Positions 55,393-64,000 of a DNA stretch of 64,000 nucleotides are shown piece after piece. Numbering within the stretch: position 1 is the stretch's first letter; the number at the start of each line of letters is the position of its first letter. The position numbers were made by a program, and so were the translations under genes. The DNA lies in contig WION01000008.1 in NCBI GenBank assembly GCA_015039365.1, positions 310,001-374,000 on the forward strand. Direction: 5' to 3'. This DNA comes from Amanita rubescens (lineage: Eukaryota; Basidiomycota; Agaricomycetes; Agaricales; Amanitaceae). The notes beneath the pieces were generated by a model. The model was not told the origin of the DNA and made no database searches. It saw only the letters and a list, made by a program, of their open reading frames with translations.

Positions 55393-57455
55393 TCAAGCCT
55401 TGTTGATGTCATCACTGCTCGCCTTGTCACCATCATAAATTTCTGTTGTCCCTTCGATCTGGGTCTTCTCAATATTCCAGAACCGAAAACCTCCTTTGAG
55501 CGCCTGATCTACAACCAAACCACTGTTTTATAAATGCATTTTAATGACGTATCTCGTTTTTGGCTCAAGAGTCTTACATTGCATATACTGTCATTGCAAG
55601 ATACCCCGCCACCGGGACGAGATACGATCTTCGTGTATTGGATCTGTCGGCGAGAGCGGCTTGCGCAGGTGGGAACCAAGCTCCGCCTCCCACGCCCTTC
55701 AACGAACATTGAGCATATGGAACAGATAGGCCGCACGTAACGTACCATTACAACGAGGCCTGAACCCCTCTTGGTATAAATACCGAGGTTCTTTGTTCCC
55801 AATGTGAAAATACACTGCATGCCAATATCGTAAGATCTCATCTAAACATAGGGAAACCACTCACTGGGTAACAGATAGACTCGAAAAAGAATAATGCGAA
55901 AAGGCACCCGATGCCTCCCCGGTTTACCAGTCCAACGGCCAGACAAAAGACGGAACAGCCGATAGCATAAATCGATAAAACCAAGGCAGCGTCGATGAAG
56001 TTGAGGATAAATGCACCGATAAACCTGACCAGTTGTGGAACAATTCATAAATTAGGCTATCGCTTGCTTACCTTCCAATAGTGAACGTTATCTGGCAGAA
56101 CGAAAACATTAAACTGGCTTTGGACGCGTTGATTCCCTGTTCTTCTAGGTATATTACGGCCAAGGCAGCTACACCGACTTGCGCGCCGCTGTGAGTCCAT
56201 CAGATGATTGACGCATTGTTACTATAGATAGTGCAACATACACATAAGCCGTTTGCGCAACGAAGCCAAAAATGCACCGATACTGTTTCCAGAATGGTTC
56301 TTTGTTGTCAGAGACGCCAGATTGTCGTACTTCTTCCGATAGCGCCTCCTCGCTAATCTCTGGAAGGTCACAAAAGCTGGCCATCAATGTTCAACTTTAT
56401 CCGTGTTATTAAAAACTTCGAGAAACCTTACTAAAAAAGAATGTTCAAGGCCAATCCGAGACCAGCAACAGCAAGATAAACCCTGTGCTTCGCAGTCGGT
56501 AAACTCTATGAAATGACGCGACCTCCACTTACCATTGTACGGTATCAAGTGTAGACGCATTTTTTCCACGGAAAAAGTAGCGCGAAGCAATCATAGGCCC
56601 TGCGAAGGAAGCTACACCTTGGAATCCTTGACTAAAGTTCAAACGGGCAGCAGCATATTGTTGCGAGCCAAGCACCGCTATGTAGGAGTTTGCAGCGACT
56701 TCTAATGTCGCAAGCCCACAACCTGTCAAGCATTCAGCATACCAATGACGAATTATCATCGAATATCCTTCTTACCGATTACGAACGTGCAGCCAACAAA
56801 ACCGCCATACTTGGCGAACCTTGCAGATGGCCAGTAGAATATGGCACCTGGATTCCCGGTCCGGAGATGTCACAAGATCCGAAAGATTATACGTACCGAG
56901 GCTATAAAGCGCGAGACCAAGATGGATACCATTCTAGGGTTGGCCGATATTTTAAGTTGGCGCGAACTAGCAAGTAATGACCACACCTTGTAACCCCATC
57001 GGCTCATCTATGCTTCGTCAGCGTGCGTTCTGTGCCCCCGAGCAACCCGGAAAAGAATGGAAACTCACGAACATGCCAGCGAAAGGCGAAAAGACCAAAT
57101 ACGCCCCAAAGTAGGCAACTTGCAATAGAGTGCTTTTCGTCCTCGAAATATGAAAGATGGCCCTAAAGTGCGCATTGAGGACGTCAAGCAGCTACGCAAC
57201 CCAATCAGTGGGAGAAGTGGATTTTTGCTATGAAAACTCTGACGCCATACGCAAAACCCCCTGCATTCTCATGAATACGGAACGCCGCCAATCGGAAAGT
57301 TGAACTTACACGTAAAGAATAGTGATGTGACTAGGGCAAATGCATAAGCCCACCGTGCGGTAGACAATTGTGCCGCTGTAGAGGTTGAGGGGAGCTAGAA
57401 AAGTACGATGGTTGACGGACGAACCGGTGGTTCCTGTGATTGCAGGTGGGGCCAT
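55393..57455 (-). CDS. FucP-like MFS transporter (fucose/glucose/galactose permease family)
   Basis: Twelve-helix permease resembling bacterial L-fucose:H+ symporter. Minus strand, many exons. Recognisable: ARWAYAFALVTSLFF, AYFGAYLVFSPFAGMF, TFVIGCGLATLEVAANSYIA, VLGSQQYAAARLNFSQGFQG, VASFAGPMIASRYFFRGKNA, LPEISEEALSEEVRQSG, KEPFWKQYRCIFGFVAQTAY, FTLGTKNLGIYTKRGSGLVV, VGGGAWFPPAQAALADRSN and the C-terminal ALKGGFRFWNIEKTQIEG. At 57389-57392 a run of four G (C on coding strand) appears one base too long and breaks the frame between FLAP and STSTAAQLSTARW. The gene is otherwise intact. Confidence 0.85.
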
Positions 57456-57714
57456 TATTACTTGGGTTATGGAATCGAGAAGCACTTTTATCTCGTAGAA
57501 GCTGATATATCGTATGGTCCATGATTATAAAGTCGTAATAATTAGAACCAATGCTAACCCCTGTCAGCATGGTCAGTGAGGAGCAACGCGAATTATAGCC
57601 GCCTCGGCGTGATTGATCTGATCGGTCTAAACGCACGCTCTGCCTTCTAACCTAATTTGTTCATTTCTTCCCTAACGTTCTTACATATTCTTACCTCTTT
57701 TGATACTCTGCTAC

Positions 57715-58722
57715 ATGTCGCAGACATTAGACGCAAATTTTATACGGTACTTGACGGTCCGGATAGGTCTATTTATTTCATTATGCACGCCATTGAATCC
57801 CTCGCAGGCCAATTATACTCGCGTAAGAGACCTGTTTCCCCAGGAAGGCAGGAGAAAATGGCACTTGCGAGTGTTGCAAATCTTCTGGGCAGAAAACAAC
57901 GATTTGTCACCTGCCAACAGTGAAATTTCTAGGTTACCAGCTGTATGTATACATCCGATCAGATCATGGACATCGATCAGGAAGCGTAAATTATAGGACG
58001 AGTTCAGGCAGGACGATGACCCTCTCGATGAACTGACAAGTGGCGAAGAACTCGGAATCATTCTTCGTGCAGACTACTCTGACGAGTCTGCCTGGGAGAC
58101 ATTTCTCTCAAAATTTAAGGATGGGGAAGAAGAAGTGAAAGCAATGTTCGCCAATGGAGAAGAAGATTCTCGCGATGACGAGCATATGGAAGATATGAAT
58201 GACAGCTCTTCTGAAGAGTCTCCTGACATCTCACCTCTGATCAAAATTATCAATGCTGCGTCGCCCACGCTGCGCGCATTGTTTAATAATATTTCGAACC
58301 TGACCGCATTGCGCCTACTCAATGATGTGGATATCCGACCTTCTCCAGCCCCTCAAACAGGGACAGGACGGATCAATCCACCTCACAGACTGATTGATCA
58401 GGGAGGATGGCAAGAAATTTACAGCGGGCATACGCTTTGGATATACGATGCTCAGTCAAATATAGACCAGTGTGTTCGACTGGTTGGCGGGCAGAGCGAC
58501 ATCTATGGCACTGCAACGTATGTGTTTTCAAATGGCTTTGAGATCCTAGTAACCCCTGACGATATGCACAGTGGCGACAGTTGGCGGGCTCGTGTGACAC
58601 ATATGCATGAATTACAATTCAACATGTCCTACCTTGGGATGAAAATCGACTTTGGTGGGTTAGATAGATGGGATTTCGATGAAAGAAAAAAGAATCTTGA
58701 AGAAGCTGCATCACTACGATGA
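57715..58722 (+). CDS. conserved agaricomycete hypothetical protein, 317 aa
   Basis: Two exons (57715-57942, 57997-58722) joined across a 54-nt intron (GTATGT..TTATAG). Start MSQTLDANFIRYLTVRIGLF, then CTPLNPSQANYTRVRDLFPQ, RKWHLRVLQIFWAENNDLSP, DDDPLDELTSGEELGIILRA, an acidic Ser/Glu stretch, LTALRLLNDVDIRPSPAP, LIDQGGWQEIYSGHTLWIYD, QCVRLVGGQSDIYGTATY, SWRARVTHMHELQFNMSYLG and MKIDFGGLDRWDFDERKKNL. It has the compact, helical look of a conserved subunit, with no motif I can name. One stretch (VFSNGFEILVTPDDMHSG, ~58525-58570) may be a retained intron, since the flanks TATY and DSWRAR would join well. Confidence 0.7.
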
Positions 58723-58822
58723 AGTTATTGAACAACGCTCAAGCTACCATTCACAGGAATAGATTTGTTTTTAAAGATTCGTGAATTCTGGGCGAGCGCG
58801 TGATAAACAGTTGAAGGACACG

Positions 58823-59970
58823 TCATGACACAACGGTCCATACACGGAGGAAATTGTCGGTGAAACCAGCGAATAATGTTTGACCATCAGCAGACCAAGC
58901 AATTGATACACACTCCGGCTGTCTCGCATCCTCCCGAACATCAGTGTAGGCAGGCTTGAGCTCGTCGACAATGGACCTGAAAAAGCTCAGATTTTGCAGA
59001 ATTGGTGGAAGAAAAGACGTACTTGCTCTCCAGGTCGAAAATTTTGATGCAGCTGGCGGTGGCAGCACACAGCCAGTATCGGTTGGGTGAGAAAACAAGG
59101 GCATTGACGATATCGCCAGCCTCGAGCGAGTAGAGGTGCTTGCCCTCGTTCAAGTCCCAAAGCATTGTAATCCCATCTTTACCACCTGAAGCGGCGAGTG
59201 AGCCATCAGGCGAGACCGACACAGTATTGATGTATCCACTGTGGCCAAAGTGGTTTGTTTTGAGTTTGAATTTGGAGAGTTCCCAGACCTGGTAAAATGT
59301 ATGTGCATCTCTCAAGTCAACGGGGTTAAAAAGGACATACTTTCACCACCTTGTCCCATCCGCAAGATACGATCACAGGGTTCGCAAGGTTGGGGCTAAA
59401 GCGTACACAAGACACCCTGCGCGAGCGGCTTGTAACGGAGCAAGGAGATCTCTGAGGCTGAAAACGCACCATTCTGTGTGCCCGTCTTCTTTAATTTCGT
59501 ATTTGCACTCTCCAAGAGTGTTCCAAAGTTTAATAGTTTTATCCCGCGAACCAGAAACAATTTGTCGGTTGTCTGCACTGAAACTGACAGACAACACGTC
59601 TGATAAATGCCCCACGAACCGGCGTGTGGTCAGCCCAGTGTTGAGGTCCCAGAGACGAAGTGTATGATCCCATGAAGAGGACAGGGCAAATTGACCATCG
59701 GAGGAAATGACAACGTCCGAAACAAAGTGATTATGACCGTGTAGGATCCTTTTGGGGTATCCATAAGAGTCTTCATCGCGGGTCAGTTGCCAGACAATGA
59801 TTGTTTTGTCTACCAGGACACATAGGGTTAGAGACAGTGATATGTGCATCTTGTAATGTACCTCGAGAAGCAGTAAGTATCATGTCTGGATTTTCTGAGG
59901 AGGTGGCGATGGCTGTGACCCAGCCTTTGTGGCCCTCCATGGTGCCGAGGAAACGCAGTGATTCGGTCAT
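58823..59970 (-). CDS. RACK1, guanine nucleotide-binding protein beta-like (CpcB/Asc1)
   Basis: Seven-bladed WD40 protein on the 40S ribosome head, a scaffold in translation and signalling. Start [219 protein letters not shown]. Introns are ~50 nt, too short to host a box C/D snoRNA as in animal RACK1. Complete, no frame breaks. Confidence 0.97.
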
Positions 59971-60411
59971 GGTGCTCGTCGGGATCTGTGTCGACGGGCT
60001 ACGAGGATGCACTTGCTATCGTGTCACAGTCACAGACAGCCACCGTGACATGACTGTACAGTACCCAGCACCATATAAAGCTGGTTGACTTAGTCTTTGG
60101 GTTCTTTGCGCGTACTTGCAAGCAAGGTAACATGTAAGTCTGTCGCTTCCATTCTGTCTCTTCTATGATGCCAGAACCTTTATATTTGCTACTTCAGAGG
60201 GTGAATTCCCAATGAGACTATATTTTTCACCAAGATCTCTGAGACTCCCTTACTTCATTTTGCATCAACAGCTGACGCGTCTTTTCACAGGCATGGAGGA
60301 TATTAATTTTTTTATTCGTCAGCATCATGCGGTACATGTCTGTGACCATTTGTGTTAGGAACATGTATATATTTATTTCATCTTTATCATCATCGTCTTG
60401 TCGTCAATACT
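59971..60411. other. divergent promoter region, RACK1 and nucleoside hydrolase
   Basis: 440 nt with a CATATAAAG element near 60072 and pyrimidine-rich tracts. No gene supported. Confidence 0.45.
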
Positions 60412-62048
60412 ATGACTCCCAAGATTCCTGTAATAAGTTGAGCGCAGACTCCAGTGTTTGTTAACTCGAGACGCGTAGTAACCCTTGGTTGATGTAGTTG
60501 ATACCGACCCCGGCGTCGACGACACTATTGCTATGTGAGTTGTTCCAAAGTTCGATAGTGCGTGCTATACAATTCTAGACTGTTGGCACTAGCCTCCCCA
60601 GAACTAGACATACTTGCGCACATAGTGACCTTTGGTATGTAATACAACTGCGCGGAATATATACATGTATTAAATCATGGAAGGGAATACTGAGCGAGAC
60701 TCATGCTAGTTCGTTACTCGAGCTTAGCGGTGTAGCGACTCAGAGTCTCTGACATGCATCTCAAGCAATAATATTCTTAAGGCCTATCAAGCCGTAGACC
60801 GTCATCTTAGGGCGCGTCCCTTCGAGAAACATCGTTTCCCAAATTTCCGTCAAGCGAACAAGACTGTCTTGGCTCGGGGTGCTGATGCACCTTTAGAAGG
60901 TGGCATGCATAGCGCAAAGTACTTCCATGGAAGGTGACAGACACTAATGCCTGCCGAATTTCAGATATCTGATGAAGTATAATTAATAGAGATGGGCTCG
61001 CGGGCATATCAACCCGCCACCGAGAGCTCGACCTAGAGGCGGTTGACGCGGAAAATCACCCCCAACTTCACCTTACAGATAGACCGGGCGTGGACATAGC
61101 AATAGATCTGATACGCAGCCATCCTTCACGGACGATTACATACATCGCGCTTGGCCCCCTTACAACGCTGGCTCAGATAGTGCGTCAAGATCCTGAACTA
61201 CTACATGATCGTATCGGACGTGTTGTCTGTATGGGTGGCGCTCTAGACGTTCCAGGAAATGTGACCCCGGTCGCAGAATGTGAGTGTCTTTCTGCAGCAA
61301 ATGGAGTATACTAGACTGAATGTCGGCGACATAGTCAACTTTTATGCCGACCCTTTTGCCGTAAGGGAATTGTTACTCCCTTCCGAAGACGGGGAAACGC
61401 GATTACCGCTGGATCGTTTTCTGTTGTTGAGTTTGGACATCACAACGGATCACGAGTTATCGTTTCCACTTTATCGGCAATTAGTAGATCCAGCTTTCTC
61501 GTCCTCTTTGCAACCATCAGTTCAGAGTGGCAAAGCGCCACTGCACCATTTTACCAGCTCCGTTCTCGAGCGGACGCGGGAAATAATGTTACAGTTTGGC
61601 AAAGATGGGATGGAGATGCACGATGTTGTAGCTGTCTGGTGTGCGATCGAAAATCCCCCAAGTGCACCACTTAAAAATGAGTGGATCGTCAGTGAGCGGA
61701 AATTCGATGTTGAGAGGTAAGTTGTTCGGAATTAGCCAAATCGGCTCGGTCTGACTCCTTTACAGAACTGGCGAAAGGACCCGTGGAATGCTAGTTGTAG
61801 ACAGACGATCTGATACTACGGCCTATGCACCTGGCGCCAATCGTTCAGAGGTTCAGGCTGAGTTGGATAAGCTAGGAATTTCCCATGGTATTTGGGAGTC
61901 CACGGCTTTGCCAGCTCCTGTGGAAGTCGAGTCTGTTGCAGACACCATCGTTGTAGGGTCTGGGGTGCCCTGCGTCACAGGAACTCCAGGTTGCTCAGCT
62001 CTCCTGCGTCTGCTACTTGAACGCGTGTGGGGGGTGTCTATGACATGA
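60412..62048 (+). CDS. inosine-uridine preferring nucleoside hydrolase family protein
   Basis: Hydrolyses the N-glycosidic bond of ribonucleosides for base salvage. The N-terminal metal site is split by introns: PVIIDTDPGVDDTIA, with the D-x-D-PG-x-DD calcium motif complete. Then LLALASPELDILAHIVTFG, NNILKAYQAVDRHLRARPFE, DLEAVDAENHPQLH, VDIAIDLIRSHPSRTITYIA, LGPLTTLAQIVRQDPELLHD, RIGRVVCMGGALDVPGNVTP, FNFYADPFAVRELLLPSE, FGKDGMEMHDVVAVWCAIEN with the active-site His-Asp pair, and RTRGMLVVDRR. The exon between TFG and NNILKAY is unclear: the second conserved asparagine block is hard to splice by eye. With QNG1 and the CNT transporter it is one of three nucleoside-salvage genes in the window. 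Confidence 0.9.
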
Positions 62049-62144
62049 TCGTGTACTAATCTTGCCGAATTTGATTTTGAAATTCAAAATCGTCATGTTT
62101 TGCTGTTCTCACAAGTATATCGTGAAGTTCCGCGTGTATTAGCT

Positions 62145-62857
62145 ATGACCAGGGGGCGTAAGAAAGACCCTACAATACCTCCCACCCGCGCTCTTATCCA
62201 GCAGCGAGATTATCGAGCGAGACGCGCTCACTATGTTGCATCTTTAGAAGAAAGGTGTCAGAGAGTGGAGGAGGACAACGCCCGATTACGCGAGGAAATC
62301 GCCGCGATAAAGGCCAGTAATGGCATTGTTCCTTCGATTCCTCAGAATCCAGAAACGGTTAGCATGTCATTTATCGATTAGCGGCGTATAGTACATAACG
62401 GGTGACTTCATAGGCTGCAGCGACAATTCATCTTATGCATCAACTCTCATTAACAGCTGCATCTCTGACTCGGTTCCAGCAAGTAGCGTTTCCAGAGCAT
62501 GTTTCCAGTGTGGTAACATCCACGGCCTCAACGGAGGATATTACCAACCATATATCACAGTCCTCGCCTTCGCTTTCGTCAGTGCCTTTTACCCGGGCCA
62601 TATCTCCAACCCTCGTTCCTCCAACATCATCACAATCCAAGGCCACAAACGAAGATCCCCCGTCGACTTTCAGTCAAAGCGGAGACGTAGTGGATGGTAT
62701 CAGCAGAAGTGTTAGCCCGGACTCGGAATGTTGTGGAGGTATTCTGGATTGTCGTCACCTGATTGAGCCTGAACCTACTAGTTCTTTGACAAGAACGTCT
62801 GGGCTAAGATCTACTTCTTCTCCTGGTTTTGGATATAGTAACAAGCCATATCGATGA
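62145..62857 (+). CDS. bZIP transcription factor
   Basis: Two exons (62145-62357, 62414-62857) encode 218 residues. The basic region and zipper start at once: MTRGRKKDPTIPPTRALIQQ, RDYRARRAHYVASLEERCQR, VEEDNARLREEIAAIKA. The basic region has an Arg-rich stretch resembling fungal Hap4-like/AP-1-type factors (RDYRARRAHYVASLEERC in place of N-x7-R), so the canonical Asn is replaced by Gln-Arg-Asp. The rest is Ser/Thr/Pro-rich with a SECCGGILDCRHL cysteine motif near the end, which could sense redox or metals. It is convergent with a broken ACR3-type arsenite transporter. In budding yeast the arsenic-responsive bZIP ARR1 likewise sits next to ARR3, which is suggestive but not proof. Confidence 0.85.
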
Positions 62858-62949
62858 GCCGTATCCAAGCGTATGTAGGCGCCCACTTTCGTCGTGTTAC
62901 TATATCTACCACATTGTATGAGATGCCCAAACGATATTTTCCGCTGTTG

Positions 62950-63952
62950 CCGTTTGCATACCCAACTGAGCTTTGTTCTCGGACCACAGTGCAATCCACG
63001 TTAGGCACAAGACCACCAGAAGTCCGATTGTCGCTACGAGTGCCTGATCTGAGTCGACCCCAAATACGGCTATGGCTACTACGATCTGTGATTAGAGTTG
63101 TTAGATGCGTTACTGGGAAGAGGGAATACGACAAACGAATTTATTGCTATATGATCAGCCGTGACATTTCATACCCAAATAAATATCTTCTACTCACCAG
63201 ATTCCTCTGATACATCAGTGCAAAGGCGGGGTCCACATTATGACGAAATAAAGGATCATGGGGTACGAAAACTCTGAAGACTGGTCCCAAATAATATGGT
63301 ATCCTTGATACGCAAACATGACGGGGATAGTGTAGAACAAACCGAGTAACGAGAGTAATAAAAACTGAGGGATAAAGCGCTCTTCAAGGAATTCTTTGCT
63401 TGTCGCCAATTGGACACCATAACGGGTGATAACGCCAAGGACTAGTGGGATCCCAAGATACTACAATTCCAATGTGAGTCGAGTATTTTAAATGGCTCAC
63501 TACTTACGATAAGGATAATGCCTATGCGGTAAAAGATGCCCACGCCAATCCAAGATTATCAATGGGCCCATGAACGAGTAGCATAGAAATTCCAACGTGT
63601 ATCCAAACCCGCGACGAGGAAAATATTTGAGGAAACGTCTCATACCTCACCTTCGCAAGGATAGGCCGCGTCATACTATAAGGCCAATAGCGACTGCTAA
63701 AGCATGAGATTGAGAAGACCAACAAGTCGTGACCGACTGACTGACGGAAACGCCATCGAAGACAGTGTCAAACGCGTGTTGTACGCTCTGGCAGAATTCA
63801 TCAATAACAACCCCCACGACCATTACAAGGACAATAAGGGGAGATAGGAGACGATCCTGAATGCTTAGCCCAAGAAACACTCCTTCATTCAGTTCAGAGA
63901 TGCGGTTGTCCAATGATAATCGTTGCATACCCTGAGATGTACTCTCTTGCAT
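62950..63952 (-). pseudogene. decayed ACR3-type arsenite transporter
   Basis: Minus strand. Segments match ACR3 (BASS-type arsenite permeases): DRLLSPLIVLVMVVGVVIDE, VAIGLIV followed after a -1 shift by PILAKVRYETFPQIFSSSRV and WIHVGISMLL, then HGPIDNLGLAWASF, then directly YLGIPLVLGVITRYGVQLAT, SKEFLEERFIPQFLLLSLLG, LFYTIPVMFAYQGYHII and, after another shift, FALMYQRNL. A final block VVAIAVFGVDSDQALVATIG lies near 63040. Roughly 80-90 residues between LAWASF and YLGIPL (the helix with the conserved cysteine, normally GLARCIAMV) are missing, and several frames disagree, so no functional permease can be made. Unlike the +1 breaks elsewhere, this has real deletions. The start at 63952 (MQESTSQGMQRLSLDNR) may continue upstream of the window edge. 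Confidence 0.8.
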
Positions 63953-64000
63953 GAACACAATTTGTTCGGTTGTTTTGGTCGACTTCCTGAATCTATCGCA

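Noticed and set aside
9924..57455. Programmed +1 ribosomal frameshifting in many genes
   Set aside because: The sites share no slippery heptamer, stop-codon context or downstream structure that I can see, and they occur in unrelated genes; insertion errors are simpler.
58823..59970. snoRNA genes inside RACK1 introns, as in animals
   Set aside because: The introns are about 50 nt, too short for a box C/D snoRNA, and no C/D or H/ACA boxes are visible.
36081..62048. A nucleoside-salvage gene cluster (CNT transporter, nucleoside hydrolase, QNG1)
   Set aside because: The genes are tens of kilobases apart with many unrelated housekeeping genes between them, so clustering is not supported.

Overview
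This window is nuclear DNA of a filamentous basidiomycete, most likely an Agaricomycete (mushroom-forming fungus). The evidence is the gene structure: many short introns of about 45-60 nt with GT..AG borders and CTRAY-type branch sites just before the AG, tiny exons (a 20-23 nt first exon in two genes, a 4 nt first exon in another), and high gene density on both strands. Several proteins also have a typical agaricomycete architecture, for example a CBM5/12 module joined to DM9 repeats. I see no operons, CRISPR arrays, rRNA or tRNA genes, and no intact transposon. All multi-exon coordinates below run from start codon to stop codon with introns inside. Exon borders are by-eye inferences.

Layout. 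0-15 kb: the 3' end of a possible HRD1-type ubiquitin ligase; a decayed copy of a divergent gene pair (AIM41 and QNG1); a glycine-rich RNA-binding protein (GRP1); the intact AIM41/QNG1 pair; NAD kinase; two uncharacterised genes whose start codons lie 12 nt apart; an HMT1/ABCB6-type ABC transporter; and a second glycine-rich RNA-binding gene (GRP2), a full segmental copy of GRP1 with promoter and introns. 15-31 kb: an HMG-box factor, a PDK1-type kinase with a PH domain, acetolactate synthase regulatory subunit, COG5, a Ser/Arg-rich hypothetical protein, a four-helix membrane protein, a CBM5/12-DM9 protein, mitochondrial pyruvate carrier MPC2, an APQ12-like protein and a conserved hypothetical. 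31-48 kb: an MFS sugar transporter with several frame breaks, a DCAF7/WDR68 WD40 protein, a concentrative nucleoside transporter, palmitoyl-protein thioesterase, a large disordered membrane protein, Mediator MED1, ribosomal protein L12 and a PHO80-like cyclin. 48-64 kb: a Ksp1/Ran1-like kinase, UTP6, a disordered hypothetical, GOT1, a FucP-like MFS transporter, a conserved hypothetical, RACK1, a nucleoside hydrolase, a bZIP factor and a broken ACR3-type arsenite transporter.

Most of these are housekeeping genes and do not form one pathway. Two themes recur. The first is nucleoside and tRNA-nucleoside metabolism (QNG1, CNT transporter, nucleoside hydrolase), which are not clustered. The second is mitochondrial or redox function (AIM41, NAD kinase, MPC2, ILV6). 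The most notable structural signals are the relic of the AIM41/QNG1 divergent pair, the GRP1/GRP2 duplication, the ACR3 relic beside a bZIP gene, and a strongly one-sided pattern of single-base +1 frame breaks in otherwise well conserved genes. That pattern looks more like an assembly insertion bias than biology.
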